From positions 8,477,501 to 8,541,500 of the forward strand of contig CM075765.1 in NCBI GenBank assembly GCA_037974665.1: a stretch of 64,000 nucleotides of DNA. The letters are read 5' to 3'. The notes below the pieces were generated by a model, which had not been told where the DNA came from, did no database searches, and saw only the letters and a program-made list of their open reading frames with translations. The translations under genes were made by a program, and so were the position numbers. Of the stretch, positions 35,371-47,600 are shown in pieces. This stretch comes from Ehretia macrophylla (taxonomy: Eukaryota > Streptophyta > Magnoliopsida > Boraginales > Ehretiaceae). The stretch's first letter is position 1; every line of letters starts with the position of its first letter.

Positions 35371-36683
35371 TAAGTCATTTAAATATTCAACCTAATCACC
35401 ATTAGTTGAAATTATGAAAACAACCTTTTCATATTTCTACATTAATCCCAACACTTAATAATAATTGCATATTGGGCCCAATAATTTCTAAAGGTCAATT
35501 ACACCATTGTTAGCTCCTTAACAATTCAAGAGAAACAAAATGCAATTGTTAACAATTTAACAACTCAAAAGAAACTAAATCAAGTTCAATAGAAAAACCA
35601 TTCATCATGCTCTATTGTGTGTGACTTTCTAGATTCACTGTTATATAGCACTGAAGAAATGTTGAACACTTTCAATGTTAATCGAGCTATTTGATTTGTT
35701 TAGAGAATGTCTCCAGTCATTCTCAAAACACCTTCAGAGTTCTTGATTGACATTCTAGCTATTAACGTATCAAGATAGCTTATAAAGCAATGAAGTCCTA
35801 TTCAAGTGAATCGATTTATGGTCTCCGATTATCCTACAATCCAATCCTTCCATTAATTGTCTCGTCGAGCAAGAACCATGTATCAATTAAGTTCATAAAC
35901 TCGATACTATGCATTGATCTAATTGATTTAATAAGAGATGACACATAGAAAATCCTTTTTCCATCATTTATACCTTGGTCAAAGATTTCCTCATTTAACA
36001 ACCAATCTTAGATCGCATAGGACATCGCCTCGTGCCGGAGGTTAATGGATCCTATCTTGACCAATACTTGTCAATCACTATACCGGACAAATGAAACTGC
36101 GAGATGTCGTATCTCATCTCGTTTATTGAGACATGCATTATCCAAATGCTTAAATCAAACCCCAATATATATGACAGTCGTAATGTCTCAAGTCTAAGGA
36201 TTACATGCACAATCACAATGAATAACAAATTATTAATCTGAAGTCATGCTATTTGTTATTCATGTCACATTCAGTGAACTATTCAACTAATAGTCACCCA
36301 CTTGTTTGTTAATCGCATCAATATGCCGTTATGGCACGTGGCCCACCATCCTTTATCATTAACATCCATATGTTAATCAAAGGTAACAACACGTGATAGT
36401 CCGTAATAGATTATTGAAGTCCCGATCAAATAATCTAAGGACTATAAATACTTTAAGAATTTATCATATTAAGGAAATACGCCAACATATTCTAAACGCT
36501 TTTAGAATACATTCCTCTAATGAAAATACTAGGGACTCATTCATATATATAAAGAAGGAGAATATGAATGTCCTAATTATGTCAATATGTAAACGAACAT
36601 ATAAACATTAATGTCATAAGTAATGTCAAAATGCCCCAAAAATATGTCATATAAATATATAGCAATAGGTCATATCTCCAACA

Positions 36684-38531
36684 CTTATGTCCTAGGGGCT
36701 CAGGTTGGATTTTTTCTTGCCACATCACTTGCATCCCTAATTTCCCAACCTCTTTAAATGGTTGGGAGATCGCACTAAACTAATCATAACTTCCGTTGTT
36801 TTAGTCTGTCTTTCCATAACTGTCATTTGTCTTGCATTAAATAATGTGTTGAGCATTAAGCCATGTTCTATGAATGAGGGACTACCACCTGACCACACTC
36901 CATTGTGGGCCTTTAAACGCCCATGGGCCCCCTTCCCCCCTCCCCTCCCCCCTCCCCCCTCCTCCCCCACTCATTCCCTCTATAAGTAAGGCTCTTGAGG
37001 TTCTTTTGCACTTTACCAACTCTTTTTTCTGTGTGTGCTTTGTTGCTACTTACATCCGTTGTATTTCTATGCTTCTTTGCTTTTTCATCCTTTAAAGTTC
37101 ATTGGTACATGGTCTTTTCTGGCCTAGTCACCATGTCTCGGTCTGATGCTCGAGCTTTAAATAGGCTACAAGTAATGCACTAGGAGATGAACCCCGTAGG
37201 GATGTAGACCCTGTGAGCTCCAGCAAAGCACTAAGAAGTTTAGGGGGGCTTTTCCTCCTTCGGAGCTAATTAGGGCCAACACTATCTATAGTTTTAGGCC
37301 CAACGCCTTGGTCCCTTTTGCTTCTCGCTGAGAGTTTACCCCACAAAGACATCCTTCTGGTCTAGGACTAGGTCAACTAATATTGCTCCTAATGTTCTTC
37401 TAATCCCAAGCATGCCGCCATTGCCCTTGCTGTAAACGAGAGGGAATGCCTCCTTAGTTTTAAGTGGCTTGTTTAGTTAGTACACAAGGGTATCATCCCC
37501 CAAGGCTCCATTACCATCTCCCCAACTGTGATCAATCTGCCTTAGCTTTAAAGGATGGGGATATAGTCATGTATAAGGATGTTTTCAAGTTTTGCCACTT
37601 GCCCATTAGAACAAGGTACTACTACCTGGCCATGCTCCATCATGGGCCTTTAAACCCCTATGCTCCCTACTCATTCCCTCTATAAGTAGGGCTCTTCAGC
37701 TTCTTTTACACTTTTCCAACTCTATTTTCTGTGTGTGCCTTGTTGCGGCTTACTTCCGCTATATATCTATGCTTCTTTGCTTCTTCATCCTTTAAAGTTC
37801 ATAGGTACGTGGTCTTTTCTAGCCTAGTCACTATGTCTCAGTCTGATTCTCGAGCTTTAGATAAGGCTAAAGGCAATGCCCTAGGAAATGAACCCCATAG
37901 GGATATAGACCCTACGAGCTCCAACGGGGCACCAAGTAGTTTAGGGAGGCTTTTTCCTTATTCAGAGCCAACAACCCTATCTCTAGTTTTAGGCCCGAAG
38001 CCTTAGTCCCTTCTGCTTCTCGCCGAGAATCTACCCCACAAAGCCGTCCTTCTGGTTCTAAGGCTAAGCCAACCAATATTGTTCCTAAGGTTCTTCTAGT
38101 CCTAACCAAGGCACCATTGCCCTTGCTGTAAATAAGAAGGAATGCCTCCTTAGTTCCGAGCGACTTACTTAGATAGGACATGAGGGTGTCGTCCCCCAAG
38201 GCTTCGATTACCATTTCCTCAATCGTGATCAATCTGCCTTAGCCTTAAAGGATAGGGAGATAGTCAAGTATGAGGATGTTTTCAAGTTCTGCCACTTGCC
38301 AATTACAAAGGACTACCACCTGGCCATGCTCTATCGCAGGCCTTCAAACCCCTAAGGGTCCTCTACTAATTCCCTTTACAAGTACAACTCTTCAGCTTTG
38401 TTTACACTTTACCAACTCTCTCTTCTGTGTGTTGTTGCTTACTTCCGTTGTATTTCTATGCTTCTTTGTTTCTTCATCCTTTGAAGTTCATAGGTACGTG
38501 GTCCCTTCTGGCCTAGTCAACATGTCTCGGT
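36684..38531 (+). repeat. Older repeat block with three 0.7-kb tandem promoter-plus-ORF units
   Basis: Unit anchors recur with a period near 700 bp. The TATA-like tataagta is at 36981 and 37681, and its changed form tacaagta at 38377. The ATG motif atgtctcrgt is near 37133, 37833 and 38522. Each unit has a (t/g)gggcctttaaa motif, the TATA-like box, a pyrimidine-rich leader with ctgtgtgtg, and the start of a reading frame. The third unit is cut by an LTR at 38532. A GC-rich ccctcccc tract lies at 36930-36965. I do not recognise the family; a retrotransposon or DNA-transposon end with internal tandem duplication is plausible. Confidence 0.6.
37833..38006 (+). CDS. Small ORF in tandem unit 2, unknown
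   Basis: 57 codons from an ATG (MSQSDSRALDKAKGNALGNE...) to a stop. The matching frame in unit 1 (37133 on) stops after about 16 codons, and unit 3 is truncated after three codons. The sequence is hydrophilic with Ser/Pro-rich parts and resembles nothing I can name. It follows a TATA-like box by about 150 bp. Probably the 5' end of a longer transposon-borne gene that has decayed; low confidence as an expressed gene. Confidence 0.25.
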   Translation: MSQSDSRALDKAKGNALGNEPHRDIDPTSSNGAPSSLGRLFPYSEPTTLSLVLGPKP

Positions 38532-39120
38532 TGAAGGATCCATTAGGGCTATGAATATCAGGTAGCTAATAATCAAAGCAGAAGCAAGCATGAATTTAAA
38601 AAAATTTCAAGATTATAAGCTTATGTTCAAATGAAACCCTAATCTTGATTTCATGCAATTAACATAATCAATATATATATCAAATATATGTAATCAAGAG
38701 ATAGATTAGCAATATAACTCTTGAAAACAAGCCAAAAAAGCCATGGAGCTCAAGCTTTTGCTCACTTGATGATGACAACACCTTTCACAAAGGGCAAGAG
38801 CTCTAATTGGTTCACAAAAACAAAGAATGACCTTCATACTCATCTAGGATAGTAATTCTAGCATTATCCTTCCTTTTCTCTTTCTTTATTTTTTCCTTTC
38901 ACCACGTTTTTGGAAGGAAGATTATAATTGAATATATCATTTTTTATTTAGTTAGTGTGTTATAGAATGTGCATAACGACATCATTTTAATATTAAACTT
39001 AAGTGGGTGATGAGTTGATAAAAATCTAACCTTTTATTTAAAAAGAAGGTAATGTTTCACTTTCTTGAAAGATAATTGAAAAATCCTCCAATTACCCCTT
39101 AATTGGAGAGGATGCCAATC
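38532..39120 (-). repeat. Fragment of the 2.3-kb Copia-type LTR family
   Basis: Starts tgaaggatccattag, aligning with the start of the solo LTR at 23010. It then follows the same order of landmarks (aaaccctaatcttgatttcatg, ccatggagctc..., a leader of short repeats) with divergence. The right edge is uncertain. No target duplication was found. Confidence 0.5.
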
Positions 39121-39458
39121 CCATAACATAATGACATTATTAGTGGATCACTCAAAAAGGTAAGCCCATTCATTATCAGTACATAAATCCTTTGCAATCA
39201 ACTTCTTGGAGTAATGTTAGTCTAAAAGGCATTGCTCCAGAGGAAACAAAATAGCTTCCAACTGACGTATCCTTTAAATTATAGATTTCCATAGACCTAG
39301 TATCTTTTCCAGCATGAGATTGTCTTATTATCACTACTTACAAACTGCATTTGCCATCAGGATTCTGATATGAGAGTACATGTTGACAACACAACAATAA
39401 AGTCGATAAAAACATAAGATATATCATGTGCCATTCTTCAACACAATACAGATCATAT
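39121..39458. other. 3' flank of BOLA2
   Basis: AT-rich, no gene or clear repeat. It should contain the BOLA2 3' UTR, but I could not identify a convincing polyadenylation signal. Confidence 0.4.
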
Positions 39459-42414
39459 CTAAGCAGCTGCTTGAGATTTTTCAGATTCTTGCTGCTGTTT
39501 CCATTGCTCCGGAGTCAAAGCCTTTGTTATGGAGAGAGCGTGAATTTGTTTCATCTCCTCAGCCAATGCAGCATTTACAATTCGATGCCTCTCCAACAAT
39601 CTTTTTCCCGCAAATTGTTCTGACACAATTTCAACCGTGAAGCTCGCACCACATCTGATCACAGCACTTAATAATTCAGGTGAGAAAATCCTTAAAAGGG
39701 TACATTTCAGGAAAATTCTTATATGTTTTAAGTGAAATTTGTGAACGAGAACTTACCCTCCTGATGTGTCAATCACATCCTGAAATGAAGTAATTGAAAC
39801 ATTAGTTAACAGAAGAAGAAAAAAAAAATGTACACACTAAACAGAACTAAAAAGTGAGACTGCAGCAACACTTTTTGGAAAAATTTCAGTCAAGCCTTAA
39901 TTGAATGTATTCGTCAATGCTAACAGCAGCAGAGTAAAGCTCAATGCTTAGAAACAAAGGAATGCTAATTATTTGTATAACCAGAGGCTCTCACCATTCT
40001 TGCCCTTTGCTCAGCTCTGTCACTACAGAAACTTATATGCATGACAATGTGTATTGAACAGATACCAAGGACGGAAGTGGATGCACAAAAAGTGGAGAGA
40101 ACGCATGAAACAAATAGAAGGTTTTGGGACAATGAAAGCGCACTATCATGGATGTTGTCAGATTAATGACCTTTATATGCAAGAAGTATTCTATCTATAC
40201 ACAAACAAATACACAAGTACAACAGATTGTTACTTAAATATTAATATGATGATAGGAAGTATGTAAACAAGAAAAAACTGTACCAAATGAGATCAGATAA
40301 TTATCACAATGATTAATGCAATTGGGATTACAAATTACACATCAACCATACAACACAGCCAAAAAACAAAGGTTACAGTCTTCCTGATCAGAGACCGCAC
40401 TTTAAGACGAGTGGTACTAAGGAAATTTCTATTATTCTCTACAAATGGAACCGGTAAAGCAGTTTAGGCATATCCCATGCCTTAAAGCAATCAAAAGTTG
40501 ACGAAATGTCTCAGTGATTACAACAGATGAGATCACACAATCCAACCTAACCATTGTACTTCATAACATTCTGTATCTATGCATACCAAATGTCTCATTC
40601 AATTGGAAAAAAGAAAGAAGGAACTAAAATCTTCAAAATGAGAGACAAAGAAGTCATTATGTGGAATGTTGGCATGAGTTTTCTTGCATACTTCAACACT
40701 CAGCCTTTTGATATCTTTTTTTAAGGTTTAAACACTTGTAATCAGTAGGAAATTAATGGAAGCACTTGCTAATTTAACCCAAAAAAAAAAGGTCATTGTA
40801 TATACTAGAAAGATAGCAAATTGCAAATTCATTATTTTTCAAAGAAAAAAAAAATACCTTCAAGCTTACAGGGAAATGATCTATGTAAATGCAATAAGTG
40901 CACAAATTCCATCTGCCCTTCAACCGAAGGAAACCACGAGACAAGACAAAAAAGATTAACTATAGTTGATCAGGAATTGGTTACATTCCTTCAAATTGCA
41001 AATAATGCACATAATTACACTTTGTTTCATATGATGATGAAAAGAAAGAAAGGAAAACCAAATTACTTCTTTCCTTAATAGGCGAAAAAACAAATTACTT
41101 CCTGCTGAACTTCAAGCGTATTGTTTGCAATGAAAGTCCAAAAGGCAAATAAGTCAAGTTTCAACTGTCATGGTCCGGGGCATAAGCAGTAATGCAACAG
41201 AGACATTTCAAAAAGGAGAGCATATTAGATCAGACCTCCCTATCCAATGGCTAAGTTGAGAACTGGTCCAGAATCATTTAACTTGACATGATAATTCACT
41301 ATTATTCATTAAGAGTTGTGACCTTATAGAATAACATCCAAAACTATAGCTTCCACATCATATACCAGGTGTATATTAACATAACACGAAGGATATATAT
41401 CATACTCATTAACTTTAGAATCTGATAATAGTTTTAACAAACCAGGAAGTTCAACGAGATTATTTTAGTTATTCGTGTGAACCATCAACAAAACAGTCGG
41501 TATGTATTTAGTCCAAATTCAATAGAGGTTATAGTCTTTATGTAAAATACTTTATAAACTAATAGTATAGCTTTGCCTGAAAGTTTTTGCCACAGTGACT
41601 TAATAGAAAGGGTTGAGCATACAAATACAAGGCAGACTAGGATGGAGTACACACTTTGCAGCCCATCCATGAAATCGATTCTATAATTTTTCACCCCCAT
41701 CATACCCTACCCTGTCTCTCTACCCTATTCTTACTGTGATCCTACCCGTAACGCAAATAGTATCATTAACTTCATAGATTATATCGCGAAACAAAAAGGA
41801 TGGAACCTGTAAATATGACCTAATAAACATAAATAAATTTAAAATCAAACCTAATTTATATGTGTGTGTGTGTGTGTGGAAACAAACAATTAGCCCCTAC
41901 TTGACAAATTATCATTTCTACATAATTTGACTTGCCAACATTACAAAAACACAATTTGTTTAATGCAATAAATAATACAACAAAACCATCTCTAAAAGCT
42001 TAAACTTTTAGATGAGAGATCATTTAATATGACACGGCTCAATCAAAAGCTATATATCCTGCATTTTTTTTTTTTTTGGTCTATATATATCCTACATGTG
42101 AGGAGACGCGTTTAACACAATAAATAAATACAAAAAACCCGAAAAGGTGGTCACTTAATACAATCAACTAGTACTATACAAACCGTGAAACATCATAATT
42201 GAAGTGTTTAAGAAACTGATCAACATTGAGAAATAGTCATTAGTGATTTTTTTTTTTTTCCCTCTATGGTGGGTCATAGCCCTATGATGAAATTCCAAGA
42301 AAAACTAGAAAACAAGAAAATTAGTAAATATTTCAAAGTAAAGGAACTTACGAGATGAGATGGATTAAGCTTAGAAGTAAGTGAAGATTCAACTTGCTCC
42401 TTTGTCACCCCCAT
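39459..42414 (-). CDS. BOLA2: BolA-like protein, BOLA2 type (3 exons)
   Basis: Exons: 42352-42414 (MGVTKEQVESSLTSKLNPSHL), 39757-39779 (23 bp, DVIDTSGG) and 39459-39654 (CGASFTVEIVSEQF to the stop). Donors are GTAAGT and GTAAGT, acceptors TTCAG and ATCAG. Joined they give 93 residues in one frame, the usual length of plant cytosolic/nuclear BolA2. The conserved BolA core is present: SGGCGASF with the cysteine, VSEQFAGKRLLERHR, the HALSI helix and a Gln/Ser-rich tail. The invariant histidine in the RHR motif and the cysteine are the residues through which BolA proteins share a [2Fe-2S] cluster with monothiol glutaredoxins (established family knowledge). The role is Fe-S/redox signalling rather than catalysis. 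No transit peptide is seen, consistent with cytosol or nucleus. Intron 1 is 2.6 kb with a (TG)9 at 41861-41878 and no other element I can name; intron 2 is 102 bp. Confidence 0.95.
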
Positions 42415-42492
42415 ATTTCTTCTCTGTACTTTTGCTTCAGCTGCGCTCTGCTCTGCTCTGCTCTACTCTTGTTATGAACACCAAATAGTGAA

Positions 42493-42500
42493 TATTTATA
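42493..42500 (-). promoter_or_regulatory. TATA box of BOLA2
   Basis: The minus strand reads TATAAATA about 80 bp upstream of the ATG. A TCTGC-type pyrimidine-rich repeat at 42444-42470 lies where the transcript would start. A GGGCCCA site-II-like motif is at 42588-42594. Confidence 0.55.
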
Positions 42501-42851
42501 TTCGAGATTTTTGTATTGAAAAAGAGAAGATACGTTTTAATAGATACTATATGGGTGGAATGGAAGAAAACAGGTCCATTGGTATTTTGGGCCCCATTAA
42601 AAGATAATGTCTTTCAAAAAGTTATATTCTTCCATCCGGCTAATTTCACAAATAGTGCTTAATGTTAATTTTGTCATCATTATTTCTAAAAATGACGTAT
42701 TTAATTTCTAATATTTGTACTTTAATTTTCAATTTCATCCATATCATTATGAATACAAAATCTCGAATATAAAAAATTGGATTGGAAGTAAAAAAAAAGG
42801 CCCATTTGGTATTTTGGGCCCATTAAAACATGATAATACCTTTTTCATTAA

Positions 42852-43295
42852 GGCTCCGTTTGTTTGCCGTAAAATAACTTGCTTGTGTAAAATATTTTTC
42901 GTGGAAAGTGTTTTTCTGAAAAATAAAATATTTTACAGGTCTCCGTTTGTTTGCCGTAAAATAACTTATTGAGGGAAAATATTTTACTGGAAAATAGAAT
43001 ACTGAAAAATATTTTCTGGTGTTTGGATGTACGGTAAGGTTGGTAAAATGTTTTCTTATCCAAAGGACATGAAAACAGTTTACATAATTTTGTACTAGCC
43101 GCAATTGTTGACCGAAAAATATTTTATGGTTGACTAATTTTCCGGTGTTACCAAACACCATAAAATTAAGAAAAAGCAGCCGCAATTTTTGACTTTAAAA
43201 TATTTTACGATTGATCAATTTTCCAGTGTTACCAAACACCGTAAAATCCAAAAAATGTTTTCCGGTAAAATATTTTACAGCAAACAGACGGAGCC
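42852..43295. mobile_element. Tourist-like MITE (PIF/Harbinger), TAA target duplication
   Basis: 444 bp with terminal inverted repeats GGCTCCGTTTG...CAAACAGACGGAGCC, flanked by TAA on both sides (42849-42851 and 43296-43298). Internal arms are largely complementary and full of aaaatattttac units. The first 30 bp of the left end are repeated at about 42941, so the left arm carries an internal tandem duplication of about 90 bp. It sits about 390 bp upstream of the BOLA2 TATA box. Non-coding. Confidence 0.65.
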
Positions 43296-44618
43296 TAAGT
43301 TATTCTTCCGTGTCCTAGTGATCCTCATTTCCTGGATTTTTTTTTTTTTGCCGAAGTTAAGGTGTAAACTTAAATTTTTTTAATTACAACAAGTTATTAC
43401 TTGACAATTTTACTCAACTCTTAGTTCTCATTTTTAGTCCTTGGTAACATTAATTTTGCAGCAATCTACCAAACTTTGATGAAAGTTCACAAAAATATCG
43501 ACTGAATTCGAATGGATTTTTTTTTGGTGCCAAAATTTGAATTGAATTGAGAGACGTATAAAGGATAAAAGTTTGTTGCAATTCTTTTTTCTGCGTACCT
43601 CCCACGCATACCAAGTGAGACAAACTCATGCATAGGCTAGTCTCCACACACGTGTCCCAACCAAAGTACGATTTAATTTTTTTTAGTAAAATGAAAATCA
43701 AAGTTATAGTTCAAACTTATAATCTTTGATTATAATATATTAATATTTTATTATTTCACCCAACTCTTAAGTGATACGATTTAATTTTTAAGAATATCTA
43801 AAAGTAAACTTCTTTTCCTGGCAACAGATTCAGCGTATAAGTTCGTTATGAGTATTAGTGAAACAGCCCCCTTTTTTTTTTTTGGGTGATTAGTGAAACA
43901 GCTGATAAGTTAGATTTTAAACGAGTTCAACCAGCAAATTTACCAGTCTATCTTGATTTCTATATAATAATTATTTAATTTTCAAACTTTGGAGCTTATA
44001 AGCAATACAAGAGCTTACCAACTCTCTTTTCTCAAACTTCATATTGTTTCCATCATTCCTGTATTCGTTGTGAACAACATCTGAGTTGACAAGGTGCCAA
44101 AATTCATCTTTCATGTTTCTTGACTTAAAAAGGATCAAAAGACCAAACACGCTCATTATTAAACCAAAGACCTTGCCCGTAAAGTAAATCATTGCACTAT
44201 GTTGTTTAGCTTGGGACTAAGGCGTGTGATCAAACTTTCCTCTCCCCCAGTGATTTTGGGTTTAAAAGATTTTCTCCAATACTGCAGTCCTCTAAATTCA
44301 TCACAAAAATAAGCATCTCCATTTTGAGTATCATATTATGAAAATGAATGTGAACAAGTTAGAATTTTCATTTTCTGAAGGAAAAAAAGAAGTTCATAAT
44401 TTCAGATATTGGACGGAATTCTTTTTTCTTATGTTATGGTTAATTAGAAATTGATTGTTCCATCATAAAAAGATTAAACTTTCAAAACAACTACAGAGGC
44501 CCTTCAACAGTCTACACTTTTGAAGGCAATATTTTAACAAACAGAGGGATCCCAGATCCTCCTAGACATTTTCAGTGAAAAACGTGATATGAGTACCAAA
44601 TCCATCTACTTGTCTTCA
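43296..44618. other. Spacer between LSM3 and BOLA2
   Basis: No gene is seen. The part next to 44618 should hold the LSM3 3' UTR. The rest is AT-rich with homopolymer runs. A small minus frame at 43971-44192 lacks support. Confidence 0.4.
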
Positions 44619-47600
44619 TCAAGCTGTCCGCAGAGGAGGAGAAACTAGTATTACACCATCTCCACGTACGAAGAGGAAAGGAATAGTCCGTCTTGTTGAC
44701 TGAAAAATCACAATTTTGCCGAATAGTTAAATTGATCGATAAGTAGACAGCCAAGAGCAAAGAAGAAAGAAACAAATTTTACACATGTGGCTGGACTATA
44801 TCACGTAAAAGTCTTACATTCATAAATATGATTGATATGTATATACACGTGCATAAAGAAAATAAGGGCTGTGTATTATATCTGAAGCTAAAAGACGTTG
44901 ACATTCTAGCGCACAAAAGAAAGCAACTTAAATGACATTTTAGGCTTCCCTATTCCTGCCACTGATGACTGTTCTAATTATCTATACTCTTTCACATAAA
45001 TTTTCTTGCCCCTTATAGGTAGGATTCTCTTCTTTTCACGTTGTTTGCTTTCCCTTTCTCTGGTAGAGCAAGGGAATGCTTCTACACTTGCAGACACCAT
45101 TGCCAAATCAAAGGCAATGGTACAAATAGTATAACAGAAAATTTGCAGACACCATTGGCAAATCAAAGGCAAAGTGGGGCTTCTACAAGTACAAATTGCA
45201 GACAAGCTAAAGACAGGATTTTAGCTCAGTGATGATGTCCATTCTTGGCTGAATAGGAGTAATTAGGATGCTACACTAAAAATCATTGATCAGATACGAA
45301 TAGTTTCATCAGGTATCTGATTGCTGGAAAATATATATTTTTTAGAATTTTCAAAATCTTATTTGCAAGTTCCTTTAATAAATAATGAAGAAACACAAAA
45401 CAAAAATGAGGCTGATCCTTTGTAGAACATATTTTGATCTAGAATTTAGTCTTCGAGTCTTGTAAATCACAGTTAGTAAGTAATATTTTTGTTATGTAGT
45501 CCTGCTTGGCTATAGTAATTTACAGGCCAAGTGAAAAGATTTAGGCGAGTTAATGATTAAAAAAAAAGATTTAGGTGAGTTACTAAGTTGCCACTTGCCA
45601 AGCATTAGTAGATGCAGCTTTTTGCTCTAGGATCACAGCATTTTAATATAATATTGGTCCTCTTCAAAATTTGTGCTTTATAGACACGAACCCATGCATT
45701 AAGAGGTTCAAGAACCTAATGCTCCCAAACAAAGAAAACATTAAATTTCCTGCCCAAAAGCAATAGAAATGTAGTAATCTAGCAACTTCTACGAGTAATA
45801 AATCAATAGCCTTAACCAGCACCGAAAACTATTTCAAGATGTATAAAAAACTCATGACAGTTTCAGAACACCTACAAGCGTAAATCAAGAACTTTCAGCA
45901 TTCCCAGCAAAAAAAAGGAAAAAAAAAAAAAGAACTTTCAGCATTTAAAAGTCACATGCAGTGTAAGTTGCATTACGATTTCAGACTCAAGAAATGAAAC
46001 ATTGTCACAGAAAGAGAGAGAGATCTAGGTTTAGTTTGGCTCACAATCTTAGCATTTCAGCTATTAACACAGATAGAGCCATAGAGACCTTTTCTCCTTT
46101 GTAACTTATACACATTCATTGCTATAATGAGACAGTATGTCAAAAGAGATGTGGAAGACAAAGAAAACTCTATTTTCTCAAGGAGATGTGCATGCAGATT
46201 ATCTCCTAGCAAAGTTTGAGAAAGAATTAAACAGAGAAAGATTACAGAACACGTAAAGCTGTTCAATCATGGGAATTGTTCGAAAAGGATCAAGAGAACT
46301 ATTTAAGAAGGGTCTCTTGTAGCTCCCTGCACAGGAAATGGAAAAGGTGAAATGGCATACCCGGACTATCTCCTCATAGGTTTCATCATCTATCTCAACT
46401 GTTGTCACAGTTTCTTCGACATCACCAAGAATCATATTCAGGTGCTGGTCATATGCCTGCAGAGAATTACACCGATTTATTGTTACATCACACAGTTACT
46501 GCTACAGATAAAAGAATTTGAAACATTTTCTAAATTAAAATAGGGTAGCCAATATTATTTGACTAAAAACAAAACCAGCAACTTTGCAATAACTGATTAA
46601 TTTTGACAATATACAAAAAGCTAAAATATATCCATCTTTCATCATGTGCCAGCCAATCAGCTACTTATAACATTATCCTCTACTCAACTTTTCATTGTTT
46701 CCATTCGAAAATTCGCAGCATGGAGAATCTGCTTAGAGTATAAGAATTTTGTAGGTGCTATCACCTTCCACAGTTTGGTTTAGTATAGTAATAAGCACAT
46801 CAGAAGAATCATGCACATGGTTTCTGTGCCAGCCCAAGGCTATTTATAAATTGAAATCAATTATGCCTTCACACAAAATCTCTCATTATGGGCTTCACAA
46901 TGTAGAGGTTCTAATTATGATGTGTATCCAACACCCTCAAAAGAAAACAAATGAATCCATTAAGAATGCCTTCTTTCTTCCTAGACAAAAGCATGCAAGG
47001 ATCTTTTTCTGATAAGTGAAGCTGCAAGGCATGCATAGTATTAAGCAAAGTGTATTATTTCACAAGAGAATACAACCTCTCAGACACCCTATAACAATTC
47101 CTTGGGATTGTACTTATTTTTTTTCTCCTAGTTTACATCACTGCAGTCACAGAACTCAAAGTCAAGAGGCTTGAAAACCAAATTAAAATTCTTCTTATCC
47201 ACGCAAAGGAACAATAAGCAAGTAGCAGCCAGAAACAAATACATTACACATGAACAATCATCCTCTTTTCACAAAATGCAAAAACGGATGCTTACTTCTG
47301 ACAATTTAGGCTCCCTTTAATAGCAAATGGAATACCATACAACTAGAGAATGGGCCTATTTTAAACATCAAAGAGAGATCATGAATGAGGAGTCAACCTA
47401 TACGGACCCAATATGTGTCTGCAATCTCCTATTTACCCAATGACTTATCCTCTTAGTAGCATCCTGATTGTGCCTATCAAACGCATCAATCACACAATGT
47501 CAAAGGGAGCCCAAGTTCCCCCATGATCTCTAAAAACATCTGAAATTCTATTCCTAAGTTCATGAATTTTTTTCGCATCAAACCTTCAAAGTCAAAGCAC

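Larger units (their letters stand above)
23010..36683 (-). mobile_element. Solo Copia-type LTR, about 2.3 kb, split by a Sirevirus-like insertion
   Basis: On the minus strand it begins TGTTGGAGATATGACC (36683 leftward) and ends GAGAGATCCTTCA at 23010. The flanks are CTTAT at 23005-23009 and 36684-36688, a clean 5-bp duplication. The insertion 23177-34528 plus one TATAT must be removed to reconstitute it: 167 bp lie on the left and 2150 bp on the right, 2317 bp in total. Fragments of the same LTR family occur at 1-2044, 38532-39120 and 53313-53700, and more diverged relatives at 11635 and 16157. No internal coding region remains, so it is a solo LTR. It contains AT microsatellites and short imperfect repeats but no gene. 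Confidence 0.8.

Noticed and set aside
38532..39120. Treating this LTR piece as a complete solo LTR
   Set aside because: Only the left third aligns, and no matching 5-bp flank (TCGGT) is found at a right boundary.
42852..43295. Calling this MITE a hAT element
   Set aside because: No 8-bp duplication is found; a 3-bp TAA on both sides fits PIF/Harbinger better.
43971..44192. 73-codon minus frame with a hydrophobic start between BOLA2 and LSM3
   Set aside because: No family resemblance, no promoter or splice context, and it lies in AT-rich spacer.
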